In this document: positions 1-8,684 of the stretch, one piece after another | Layout of the letters: each line of letters starts with the position of its first letter | Position numbering within the stretch: the stretch's first letter is position 1 | Assembly: GCA_900545315.1 (NCBI GenBank) | Contig: UQYM01000003.1 | Location: 1 to 64,000 of the forward strand | Length of the DNA: 64,000 nt | From: an uncultured Alistipes sp. | Lineage (GTDB): Bacteria; Bacteroidota; Bacteroidia; Bacteroidales; Rikenellaceae | Reading direction: 5' to 3' | Translations under genes and position numbers: made by a program | Notes under the pieces: generated by a model | What the model was told of the DNA's origin: nothing | The model's database searches: none | The model's input: the letters and a program-made list of their open reading frames with translations, nothing else

Positions 1-504
1 CCCGCCGTAAAAGCTCATCTAGACCAATTTTGGAATAAAATAAGTACCCGCATAGACAAAGGAGATACTCCTTATAATCTGCGCAACTGTGCTTATTTGG
101 ACGATTTTAATAAGCCAAAAATTGTATATCCAAACATGACTAAGTATATGCCTTTTGTTTATGATGACATGGGGTATTATACCAATCAAAAGTGTTTTGT
201 TATTACTGGTCAGAATATAGCATATCTCACAGCTTTCTTCAACTCTTCTTTGTTTAAATTTTGTTTCCGCGAATCTTTTCCAGAACTACAAGGTGGAACG
301 CGTGAAATGAGTAAAATTTTCTTTGACAAAATTCCCGTAAAGCAGATTTCTAACAAGGAAGAGGAACTTTTTAAAAATGCTATAGATGATATTCAAAATG
401 AGTATAACAAGTCGAAAGCCATAGTTATTGATTCCATGATTTACGACTTGTATAATCTATCAGAAAAAGAACGACAAATTATTGGTTTTGTTGAAATTGA
501 GTAA
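1..504 (+). CDS. Target-recognition domain of a type IIG-like methyltransferase, 5' part outside window
   Basis: The reading frame is open to the left edge, so this is the last 167 codons of a longer gene or of a silent cassette. The protein resembles the TaqI-like C-terminal specificity domain of type IIG restriction-modification enzymes. It aligns by eye with the last part of the convergent methyltransferase at 479-3853: both carry a 'PAVK/PSVK-x-HL' helix, then 'PKI(V/I)', an 'F-x-YD-x2-GY' element, 'CF-x3-G-x-x-I-x-YL', 'NS' and a final 'LYNLS'. Overall identity is low, as expected for domains that read different DNA sites. Its 3' end overlaps the 3' end of the opposite gene by 26 bp. No methyltransferase motifs lie in the visible part. 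It may be the end of a complete second enzyme or an inverted spare specificity cassette; the window cannot decide. Confidence 0.7.
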   Translation, partial: PAVKAHLDQFWNKISTRIDKGDTPYNLRNCAYLDDFNKPKIVYPNMTKYMPFVYDDMGYYTNQKCFVITGQNIAYLTAFFNSSLFKFCFRESFPELQGGTREMSKIFFDKIPVKQISNKEEELFKNAIDDIQNEYNKSKAIVIDSMIYDLYNLSEKERQIIGFVEIE

Positions 505-3500
505 CAGAGCCAGTAATATAGTCAATTTCAGCAGGAGATAAATTGTATAATTTAAAAACTAAACGATTTATTTCCTGCTCTGCATTTTTAGAGTTACGTT
601 CTATGATTTCTTTTAACAATTCCTCAAACAAATATTCCAAATCATTATTTTGGGGGATCATAATAGGTTCTATAGCTTGAACACTTATAAGTAAATCTCC
701 TGTTCCTGTCTTAGGGGAATCTTTGAGCATATAACATCCCATAAGTGAATTTAATATGCAGCACAAATAACCAATATGTCTACCTGTAGCAAAACAAGTA
801 CTATCAAGACCAAAATATCCAGAAGTGTCATATGAAAAACGAAGTATTGATCCAATACGCTTCCATATTATTTTTGGACGCAAAAAATCGTCCCAATAAC
901 TAATACTATCCTGTGTCTCAAACCATTTATTATTCGTTTTTTTTCTAGCTTTAATCTTCTCCCCATTAACGGCATAAGTTTTTCCTGTCTGTTCCAGGCG
1001 TTCTTTTCCATATGATAAAAGATGCTTTTTTACGGAAGGAAATGCTTCTATATCATAATGACGAGATGGGAACGTCGCTATCAGCCATAGATCAGCCCAA
1101 TTATATCCGTAACGTTTAATATCTCGTCCTCTTAAAATCGGTCGAATTAATTCAGCTGTTTTTGCTCGTTCTTCTTCAGACTGGCAATTAGCTAAAATTT
1201 CATTTCTTTTCTCAGTATTTATAATGAATGCTTCATTATATCCAGTGAGTACACCACGGTATATATTTATGTCCCAATCTTTGAGAGGAGTTCCTACGGA
1301 CTCTATTTTTCGCTTTATACTTTGTTCTACCGGAGACAAAATGACCCAACTATCATTACCTGGAAAGTCACACAATGTTCCCTCTTGCTGCACAAAAACG
1401 CTCAAATTCCTAACACTATCTTTATTCTGTTTGTTGGTCACAGCACATAGGGTCTTATGCTGGTTTTTATTTTTTGAGAATAACAGGATATTCGTATCCA
1501 CTGTAGCACTCTCGAATATTTTTACACCAGCAAAATCAATCAGGAGCTGCGGATCGGTGTTATGTGAAAGAAAATCCCGCGTCTTTTCTCCATAACCGGC
1601 CCGCATCCATTTGTTAGAGGTAATATAGCAGAGATGTCCACCATCTTTGAGCAATTGCCAACCTCGCTCGTAGAATAGACAGTATATGTCACCGGTGCGA
1701 GCATAGGTCTTGTACCCACAATCGGCATATAGAATAGCCAATTCACCACTATTGTTTTGTAGTTGGATGTACGGAGGATTGCCAATCACTATATCGAACG
1801 GGTTATCATTGAGTCCAAACATCCATTCTGGATCGAAGAATCTACTGACTGTATTCTGGTCATACGGATTCCACGAAGCGAGTTGCTTGGCGTCTTCTGG
1901 AGCGAAATCATTATTTTCCGCCAAAAGCGAAGCAAGTTTTTCTCTCAAGTTTTGATCTTGTTCTCTCAGGCGGCGTTTAGTTACGGCCGATTTTGCCATA
2001 AAGTGTTCATGGCGGATTTTTGTCAGTGCTTCTTTTGTCGGTTTGATTTCCGGATTTTCAAAGAGATTGGATTGCACATTCCTTTTCTTTCCAATGAGGG
2101 AATTAGCAGCTACGAATTTGGTTTCCAGATTTGGAAGAGTCGGGATGCCAAAGTTAGGTTTGGACGGGTCTTTCTCGCAGTCACAGATGAGTGAAATGAA
2201 GAAACGAAGTTTTGTTATCTGAACGGCAATGCTCTGGATATCGCTGCCGTATAAACAGTTTTCGATGATGGATAGTTTCTGTGTATAGGTGTTCTCGTCA
2301 GGCTCAATCCTTTGTAGAATGTCAATCATTCTGTTGAGCATTCCCATAGGGAAGGCCCCGGAGCCACAGGCCGGATCTATTACTTTTACCGACTTCAATT
2401 TGCGGGCTATTTCATTATATTCCGAAGTTTTCTCAGCCTCATATTTAAAGTTCTGAGCGAAAAGGGAGCGATGAAGTGGAGTATCCCCAAGATAAGCAAT
2501 AAGGCTTTCATCGACCATATAGCCTACTATTTCACGAGGGGTATAAAATGAACCGCTTTGGTTTCGAGCTGTTTCTTTAGTCTCGGGGTTGTATGCACCA
2601 AGTAGATTTTCGAATACCTTCCCCAAGAGTTCAGGGTCAAGTGCTACCTGCTGCTCTTCAGGTGTATTTTCTTCTATTGTGAAGTTGTATCTGGCAAGGA
2701 TGGAGAATAAACCTTTCTCCGGAGCGAAGAATAATATATTTGGAACGACTGCGCGATAACGGTAGCGTCCATCAGAGAATTTAGATGCATTACGGCTGAA
2801 ACCGTCGTAATAGTAGGCTTTGCTTACTCCATCCAGTGTCTTTGTCTTGTCAAGGCATTCGAAAAGGCCTCCGTTAAGAAAAGGAACTTCTGAAAACAGA
2901 CTGATAATTTCTTCTTTCGAAATGGAGAAAAGTTCGTCATATCGATACAATGTTTTTACATCTGTATATCCGACGCTTTCTGCAAAGCCGCGTTTTTCAC
3001 CATTCTCATCTTCAATGGCTCGATTGAGCGTAGCGAAGAAAAGATTCTGAAGTATTGCATTGTAATAAGTACCAGATACTGGGCTTTGGGAGTCAAAATC
3101 TTTCAAGATGGTTTCAATGAAGTTTTCATCGAACAGATTACCTGGTACAAGGTTTTTCTGTTTGATGAACCAAACGAAGATTATGCGGGTAATCATCCTG
3201 ATGATTTTTTTCTCAAGGTCTTCACGATCATCTTCTTCAATTGCTGTATTGTTGGGAAATGATATATTTCCATCAGGACTGATAGCCCAAAGATACCAGT
3301 CAAAGAGATCTTTGTAAAAAAGTTTGGTGAGAGTTTCAACAGAGAAAGCAGCTGTGATGTCGCTAAGGGTCTGTTTACTTTCTTTTAGGGCAGTGAAGCG
3401 GTCAATAGCGGTGCGGCAGCCCCTGCCTTCCCCGAGGAGATAGGTATATCGCATTGTGTCTGTCGAGCGTTTCTCATAGTTCCCGTCTTTGTCGAAGTCC

Positions 3501-3853
3501 CATGTCTCGCTGACATACGAAAAGCGCAGGGAACTTTCGTTCTTACGGTAACTGAACACAAAGGCTCCGATGTAGCCCATTCCCCTCCAATCAGAGGTGA
3601 GCATATCGCGGATGCCACGTTTGTTTCGGGATATATCCACCTTGTCATTGAGTTCGACTTCATAAACGGCTATGGTCTCGCCATCAGAGAGGGTTATGTT
3701 GCCGAGGCGTAAAGCCGTTTTGGCAAGACGGTTGCTGACTTGTATTGGGATGGGATTGCTCCAGAATTTAACATTATTGTGGAATATGTCATGAAGGAGG
3801 CCCTGCCAGGCTTCTCTATTATATCTGGATTCTATAATCTCTTTGTAGTTCAT
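479..3853 (-). CDS. Type IIG-like restriction-modification methyltransferase (Eco57I family)
   Basis: The 1124-residue protein is a predicted N6-adenine DNA methyltransferase with its own specificity domain. Visible elements are an N-terminal region with an acidic 'YEVEL' stretch (about 64-68) that could belong to a nuclease fold, 'GSFYTPREIV' (434-443), SAM-binding motif I 'DPACGSGAF' (493-501), the catalytic 'NPPY' (692-695) and a C-terminal TaqI-like target-recognition domain (about 860-1124). It is the last gene of a minus-strand operon, 9 bp after the PLD-helicase gene, which suggests that the helicase/nuclease supplies DNA translocation or cutting while this protein marks self DNA. The N-terminal nuclease assignment is weak. 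BREX PglX has a related methylase core, but no other BREX genes are seen. Confidence 0.85.
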   Translation of the reverse strand: MNYKEIIESRYNREAWQGLLHDIFHNNVKFWSNPIPIQVSNRLAKTALRLGNITLSDGETIAVYEVELNDKVDISRNKRGIRDMLTSDWRGMGYIGAFVFSYRKNESSLRFSYVSETWDFDKDGNYEKRSTDTMRYTYLLGEGRGCRTAIDRFTALKESKQTLSDITAAFSVETLTKLFYKDLFDWYLWAISPDGNISFPNNTAIEEDDREDLEKKIIRMITRIIFVWFIKQKNLVPGNLFDENFIETILKDFDSQSPVSGTYYNAILQNLFFATLNRAIEDENGEKRGFAESVGYTDVKTLYRYDELFSISKEEIISLFSEVPFLNGGLFECLDKTKTLDGVSKAYYYDGFSRNASKFSDGRYRYRAVVPNILFFAPEKGLFSILARYNFTIEENTPEEQQVALDPELLGKVFENLLGAYNPETKETARNQSGSFYTPREIVGYMVDESLIAYLGDTPLHRSLFAQNFKYEAEKTSEYNEIARKLKSVKVIDPACGSGAFPMGMLNRMIDILQRIEPDENTYTQKLSIIENCLYGSDIQSIAVQITKLRFFISLICDCEKDPSKPNFGIPTLPNLETKFVAANSLIGKKRNVQSNLFENPEIKPTKEALTKIRHEHFMAKSAVTKRRLREQDQNLREKLASLLAENNDFAPEDAKQLASWNPYDQNTVSRFFDPEWMFGLNDNPFDIVIGNPPYIQLQNNSGELAILYADCGYKTYARTGDIYCLFYERGWQLLKDGGHLCYITSNKWMRAGYGEKTRDFLSHNTDPQLLIDFAGVKIFESATVDTNILLFSKNKNQHKTLCAVTNKQNKDSVRNLSVFVQQEGTLCDFPGNDSWVILSPVEQSIKRKIESVGTPLKDWDINIYRGVLTGYNEAFIINTEKRNEILANCQSEEERAKTAELIRPILRGRDIKRYGYNWADLWLIATFPSRHYDIEAFPSVKKHLLSYGKERLEQTGKTYAVNGEKIKARKKTNNKWFETQDSISYWDDFLRPKIIWKRIGSILRFSYDTSGYFGLDSTCFATGRHIGYLCCILNSLMGCYMLKDSPKTGTGDLLISVQAIEPIMIPQNNDLEYLFEELLKEIIERNSKNAEQEINRLVFKLYNLSPAEIDYITGSVTQFQQNQ

Positions 3854-3862
3854 ATCTTGGAC

Positions 3863-6800
3863 TTATTTAAATGATTCGGAAAGAATAATTTCGGCTTCTG
3901 TCTCCTGTTGATGGAGCATGGATTCTTCTGCGGTGTAGTATGAAGAGTATTTCTGCGCCATACCGATTATCTCGTCCATAGCTTCGTTTCGTGTCATTCG
4001 GGACTTGCCGGAACTTTGCAAGTTTTTATGTATCCTTTGGAGACGTTTGGATATGTATGTAATGACTCCACGCTCGGCAAGTGATTTGAGTTGTCTTACT
4101 TTTTCATAGAGGTCAGAATCGTCGATTTCGACCATAAATCTGGAAAGGAGGTTAAGGGCAGTATTTACCTGTGAACCTCGGCTGGACGGATCATCCTGTG
4201 TACTTTCCTGGATTTTGATTTCTTCATCTTGTTTGGTCCCGAATTTCTGCAAAGCCATTTCCACGTGTTTATGATGTAAAGGGATACGGTCTGCTGAAGG
4301 TTCATCTGGAGATGCTTTGAAGTATTTCAGGGCATCAATGACGGAAAGTTCTTCAGCTGTCTCAGATACCAGATAAAACACTTTTCGGAAATTAGTCTTC
4401 AAGAAAACAAGAGTATCTCCTGAGAGAGTTGTACCATCGACTTGCTTTGGATTTCTTCCGGTACGGCTTCGTATGGAAAGTTTGGCAATACGATTATATT
4501 CCTTGCGTTTTGTTTTGTATAGTTCTCGCAGTTCTTCATAATAAGGTAGCTCCAGATTGCGGTCTTCCTGCTGCCCTTTAATTGCCTCATCGAAGAGTTT
4601 ACCTAGATTCCTGTCTATAACTTCATTTTGAGAATATATTTGGTTGTCTTCACCGAAGGTGGAGTGGAATGTTTGTATTTTACTGAGGGCTATCTGATTG
4701 AGATTGATTTCACGGTTCCCTTCCCGGGAAGGGTAAAATACGTAATTGTATATGTGTTTGGAGGCTGACCCTATGCGGTTTACACGGCCTATGCGTTGCA
4801 TGAGCCGGGTGGAGTTCCACGGGGTGTCGTAGTTGACTATTACATTTGACCGATGGAGGTTAATCCCTTCGGCAAGGACATCCGTGGTGAGAATAATATT
4901 GTAATTATCGTGCTTGTCTTTGTAATTGGCGTCGAAGTTTTCTCTTATGGTCTTGAACTGGTTGCTTCTGTTTTTTGCAGATATTACCAGTACATCTTTG
5001 CGGTTTATGCGTTTGGCCAGGTATTCAACGGTATCGACTGATTCTGAAAATACTACAAGTTTTCTTTCCGGATTACGGTCTGCCTTGAACAGTTCGTGTT
5101 TGATCAGATCGTTGAACTTGGCGAATTTAGAATCGTCGGCTTCGGTAACTGATGCCCAGTCTGAGCACATTTGCTCAAGTATTTCCTGATCTTTCTTCAG
5201 CATACCTATATACCCGGGGTTGAAATCTGCTGCCTGAAATGAGGCGTTCTTAGGATTGTCCTGCGCTTTGGCGTTCAGTTTCTCTTCTATTTCTTCTTCA
5301 CTCAATCCAGCAGCAATCAGGTTGTTTATATCCAAATCCGGAGCAATGAAGATCTTGTCGTTTGCAAACATGTCTATCATATTCTGATTGGCCTGTTTGA
5401 AATTAGCTATAGATACTTGAAATGCGTAAAAACTGCTTTCCAGTCGTTTGACAAGGCCGTTCTTTCTTATTCCGGCGAGAGAGCGGCTTATGGTTTCAGC
5501 ATTGTCGTACAACCCATTGGCTATTTCCGGCTTCAGATATGCGATAGCTTGATATCTGGCATAGGTAAGGTCTTTTGTCAGAATGGTCATGGCCTTTTCA
5601 AACAAGTCTGCAAGGTGCTCATTGAGTTCATACCGACTTTCTACGGGGCGTTCCACTTTCGGAAAATCGCCAATGTCTTTATTGTATCGCGATATACTTT
5701 CGATGTCGGTGCGGGTCCTTCTTACTGTCAGCGGTTTTATGATTCTGTCGCGTACCTGCTCAGCCAGTTTTTTAAATTTGGCGAGATCAATCTCAGGTTC
5801 TTTTTTCAATTTTTTGAACTCCTTGACGAGTGGACTGAAGAATGCGGTAAGGTTGGCCACTCCGTCAATAGTGCAGTGACGAGGATCTTGGAAGAGAAGA
5901 ATTTCATTGTAAATGTCCGCCGGTGAGTTGTTCATCGGGGTGGCGGAAATGAGCATTACTTTCTTTCTATAACCTTTTATGTTTCCTTGATTGATGCGGG
6001 GCATCTTGCATATTTCCTGCAGTTGTTCAAAGGCATTGGTTGTGTGAGACCTGAACTTGTGTGCTTCATCAACAAGTATGAGGTCATATTCATCGGCATT
6101 CCAATAATCGTAGTTTTCTTCGTCAAGTATTTTGTTAAGGCTGCCGTTCGTTATGAATTTAGTGTACTTGTCTATGCCGAAATCTTTGAAGGTGCTTTTC
6201 CAGTTCTGCTCCACTGCCGGAGGGTATACGACAAGCATTTTGGTGTTGTCACGGCCATTCTCCTGCAAGAATTTTTTCGCAATCATTGTAGCCACGATTG
6301 TTTTTCCAAGACCGACAACATCCGCGAGGAAAAATCCGTCATAACGTAGGAGTTTCTGATATCCTTCAATGACGGCATCCATTTGGTAATCGTATTTGGT
6401 ATAACCAGAAGGCACTTCAAGGGTACTTTCGTTATCGGATTCCATTACCCTGTCGGAGAAGTATTCCATCAGCATTTTGATATATAGGTCGTATGGTGAG
6501 ATGTCTCCGTTGAGATAGGTTTTTCTGATATTGGCCGTAATGTCATCGGCTTTAATTTCGCATCCTTCCGCTTCTTTCCAAAGTTCTTCAAATTCGTCTT
6601 TGGCGTACTGGACATCATCGTATTGCGACAACTTGACATTAAATTCGTATTGTTTGTCTTCACTTATGCCAAGACCGTTGCCGGAAAGATTGCTTGAGCC
6701 GGTGATTGCGATACCTCCTGTATATTGGTTGAAATTGTCCGGGTAAAGGACATATATTTTGGCATGGATTCTTTTTGATGGATGCGCCCTGAGTTCGAGT

Positions 6801-7174
6801 TTACCGTCATTAAGATCTTTGACCATCTGGAAAATCCCTTGCTCGATTTCTTCCTTGTAGCCTGCGTGTTCTATATCATTGCGGATTTGCCTGAGACAAT
6901 CTTCTTTTACTTCATCTTCTGCTCCGAAGAATATTTTTCCTTGTCGGGCGGCTTCTGCTATGTATTTGTCCACATTTATCCCAACCAATACGCGGGCTTT
7001 GTTTATGTTGTCAAGAAATGGTCTTAGTGTAAAATATCCTGATGCACGAAGGAAACCTACAACGGCATCTAGGTTCTTAATCGTTGGGTTGTTGCTCAAT
7101 ACACCTTCAAATTCGCGCATGAGGGTATTGCCGTTCTTGTTGGTGAATATATGAGAATGCATGACCTTGTCCAT
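3863..7174 (-). CDS. PLD nuclease-SNF2 helicase fusion protein
   Basis: This 1103-residue protein joins a phospholipase-D-type nuclease domain to a superfamily 2 (SNF2/RapA-like) DNA translocase. The N-terminal domain shows 'HAKIYVLY' (H137, K139) and a following 'GSSNLS' (159-164), one HKD-like half-site as in the BfiI nuclease class. The helicase part has Walker A 'GLGKT' (288-292), Walker B 'DEAH' (369-372), motif III 'SATPMNNS' and motif VI 'QRIGRVNRIGS'. It lies between the DUF1016 nuclease gene (29 bp upstream) and the methyltransferase gene (9 bp downstream), so it probably forms the restriction and translocation arm of a methylase-based defence system. It recalls the helicase of DISARM and type I-like systems, but drmA and drmB are absent. 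The start at M1 is used; M5 is an alternative. Confidence 0.85.
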   Translation of the reverse strand: MDKVMHSHIFTNKNGNTLMREFEGVLSNNPTIKNLDAVVGFLRASGYFTLRPFLDNINKARVLVGINVDKYIAEAARQGKIFFGAEDEVKEDCLRQIRNDIEHAGYKEEIEQGIFQMVKDLNDGKLELRAHPSKRIHAKIYVLYPDNFNQYTGGIAITGSSNLSGNGLGISEDKQYEFNVKLSQYDDVQYAKDEFEELWKEAEGCEIKADDITANIRKTYLNGDISPYDLYIKMLMEYFSDRVMESDNESTLEVPSGYTKYDYQMDAVIEGYQKLLRYDGFFLADVVGLGKTIVATMIAKKFLQENGRDNTKMLVVYPPAVEQNWKSTFKDFGIDKYTKFITNGSLNKILDEENYDYWNADEYDLILVDEAHKFRSHTTNAFEQLQEICKMPRINQGNIKGYRKKVMLISATPMNNSPADIYNEILLFQDPRHCTIDGVANLTAFFSPLVKEFKKLKKEPEIDLAKFKKLAEQVRDRIIKPLTVRRTRTDIESISRYNKDIGDFPKVERPVESRYELNEHLADLFEKAMTILTKDLTYARYQAIAYLKPEIANGLYDNAETISRSLAGIRKNGLVKRLESSFYAFQVSIANFKQANQNMIDMFANDKIFIAPDLDINNLIAAGLSEEEIEEKLNAKAQDNPKNASFQAADFNPGYIGMLKKDQEILEQMCSDWASVTEADDSKFAKFNDLIKHELFKADRNPERKLVVFSESVDTVEYLAKRINRKDVLVISAKNRSNQFKTIRENFDANYKDKHDNYNIILTTDVLAEGINLHRSNVIVNYDTPWNSTRLMQRIGRVNRIGSASKHIYNYVFYPSREGNREINLNQIALSKIQTFHSTFGEDNQIYSQNEVIDRNLGKLFDEAIKGQQEDRNLELPYYEELRELYKTKRKEYNRIAKLSIRSRTGRNPKQVDGTTLSGDTLVFLKTNFRKVFYLVSETAEELSVIDALKYFKASPDEPSADRIPLHHKHVEMALQKFGTKQDEEIKIQESTQDDPSSRGSQVNTALNLLSRFMVEIDDSDLYEKVRQLKSLAERGVITYISKRLQRIHKNLQSSGKSRMTRNEAMDEIIGMAQKYSSYYTAEESMLHQQETEAEIILSESFK

Positions 7175-7203
7175 TATCCGCTATAGATTACATCGTTTTA
7201 ACT

Positions 7204-8328
7204 TTATTCTTCCTGTTCCTCCAACCATTCTTGCAGCTTGTTCTGGAGTAACTTCTTATCCGGCAAATAGAGGGCATATTGCTGGGCGTAGATATTGGAA
7301 TCCTTTGGTAGTGTCAATTCTACCAACGCGTCTTTCTTCTCTTTGCATAGCAGAATGCCGACTGTCGGCTTTTCAAAGTCCTGTTTCACATATCGGTCAT
7401 AATAATTGACATACATCTGCATCTGACCTAAATCCTGATGTGTGAGTTTGCCTACTTTCAAATCAATCAGGACATAACATTGTAGCAGGCGATTATAGAA
7501 GACGAGATCTACATAGAAATTTTCCTCATCAAATGTAAATCGCTTTTGGCGGGCTTCGAATAAAAATCCCTTTCCCAATTCCAACAGAAAATGTTGCATC
7601 TTGTCGATTATGGCATTTTCCAGCTTGGTCTCAGAATAAGACGCATCCGGCTTTAGACCTAAGAACTCTAATGTCAAAGGATTTTTTATGATGTCGTCAG
7701 GTTTATTGATTGTTTGTCCTTCATGGGAGAGCCGCATGACTTCATCTTTATTACGGCTTAGGGCTAATCGCTCATATAGGCTTGAACTGTATTGCCGTTG
7801 CAATTGACGGACGCTCCAATTTTGTTTTTGGCACTCAATCTCATAAAAGTGGCGCTCCTCGTCTGATTCAATACACATTAACACCAGATAATGAGACCAT
7901 GAAAGTGTAAAAGGATATAATACAGGCGATTTGTTTGATTTTGTCATAGCTTTTTGGATTTGGTCAACGCTGTTGACCAAATTGTTGTCCAGAGCTTCGG
8001 TCAACACTGTTGCGCCAATCTCTTTTGCCGAATACATAATAAAAAATTTGCGGCATCTTTTCAATGTCTCTACAGACCAGCCATCACCTAATCGTTCTGT
8101 CAATATCTCTGATACGCCTTTTAATAATTGTTTGCCGTATGCTGCACGTTCTTCTCCTTCCTGCACAACACTTACAATGACATGTCCTATTTCATATTTA
8201 GTGATGACTTCTGCAAGATTGATTGACCGAGCCACGTTGGCTCGAGCATCGATAATCAATCGTTCGATACGTGCTGCGATATCTGCTACAATGTTGTTAT
8301 CTATATTTTGTCTTTTATTCATGGTCAT
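7204..8328 (-). CDS. DUF1016 (YhcG-family) PD-(D/E)XK nuclease
   Basis: The 374-residue protein has the two-part layout of the YhcG/DUF1016 family: an N-terminal helical DUF1016_N domain (about 15-190) and a C-terminal PD-(D/E)XK nuclease domain (about 215-370). The nuclease core is visible as 'FYVDLVFYN' with D274, followed by 'IDLKVGKL' with D289 and K291; E238 may be the helix-borne acid. Genes of this family are often found beside restriction-modification operons, and their exact role is not settled. Its start overlaps the XRE gene by 14 bp and it precedes the PLD-helicase gene by 29 bp, so the four genes are very likely one transcript. M3 (8322) is an alternative start. Confidence 0.85.
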   Translation of the reverse strand: MTMNKRQNIDNNIVADIAARIERLIIDARANVARSINLAEVITKYEIGHVIVSVVQEGEERAAYGKQLLKGVSEILTERLGDGWSVETLKRCRKFFIMYSAKEIGATVLTEALDNNLVNSVDQIQKAMTKSNKSPVLYPFTLSWSHYLVLMCIESDEERHFYEIECQKQNWSVRQLQRQYSSSLYERLALSRNKDEVMRLSHEGQTINKPDDIIKNPLTLEFLGLKPDASYSETKLENAIIDKMQHFLLELGKGFLFEARQKRFTFDEENFYVDLVFYNRLLQCYVLIDLKVGKLTHQDLGQMQMYVNYYDRYVKQDFEKPTVGILLCKEKKDALVELTLPKDSNIYAQQYALYLPDKKLLQNKLQEWLEEQEE

Positions 8329-8533
8329 TAGAGATATCTTTACTTATTAAATCTTGAGCTTTCACGCCCAATACTTCAGCAATTTGAAATAATGTCTCAA
8401 GACTCGGCTGACTGGTGTTGGTGCACCATTTGGAAACAGTTGCCTGATCTTTCCCTAATTGTTCCGCCAACCATCTGTTGGTTCGTCTCCTTTCTGCCAA
8501 TACCACTTTCAGCCGGTTCATATTCTTGCCCAT
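8315..8533 (-). CDS. XRE-family helix-turn-helix regulator
   Basis: This short protein (72 residues from the ATG at 8533) is almost entirely a lambda-Cro-type helix-turn-helix: 'NRWLAEQLGKDQATVSKW' forms the two helices and 'QPSLETLFQIAEVLG' the supporting helices. A longer frame starting at a TTG further upstream is rejected because that codon lies inside the promoter -7 box (8561-8568). The gene heads the minus-strand defence operon and overlaps the DUF1016 gene by 14 bp, so it probably regulates its own operon. It also sits divergently from the RES-like gene and could control both directions. It lacks the DUF2384 domain typical of Xre antitoxins paired with RES toxins. Confidence 0.85.
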   Translation of the reverse strand: MGKNMNRLKVVLAERRRTNRWLAEQLGKDQATVSKWCTNTSQPSLETLFQIAEVLGVKAQDLISKDISNDHE

Positions 8534-8560
8534 GATATTACTTATTTTATCCAACTGCAG

Positions 8561-8568
8561 CAAAGATA
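8561..8568 (-). promoter_or_regulatory. -7 box of the defence operon
   Basis: On the minus strand this reads TATCTTTG, a perfect match to the Bacteroidetes -7 consensus TAnnTTTG. It lies 27 bp upstream of the ATG of the XRE gene, leaving a leader of about 20 bases. No clear -33 TTTG is seen at the usual spacing. Confidence 0.65.
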
Positions 8569-8651
8569 GCAATTTTTATGTTTTTGTCCTTACTATTAGA
8601 ATTATACCCAAATAAATTGGCGTTTTATGCATAATTCTAAATATGATTATC

Positions 8652-8659
8652 TATATTTG
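8652..8659 (+). promoter_or_regulatory. -7 box of the RES-like gene
   Basis: TATATTTG matches the Bacteroidetes -7 consensus. It lies downstream of the most upstream possible ATG (8643), which therefore cannot be used, and about 25 bp before the ATG at 8685. The 76 bp between this box and the opposite-facing one at 8561-8568 form a compact divergent control region. Confidence 0.6.
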
Positions 8660-8684
8660 CTTATGTTTAATGAAAATAAAAGCC

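Noticed and set aside
8534..8572. Extended N-terminus of the XRE gene from a TTG
   Set aside because: The codon lies within the -7 promoter box, upstream of the expected transcription start.
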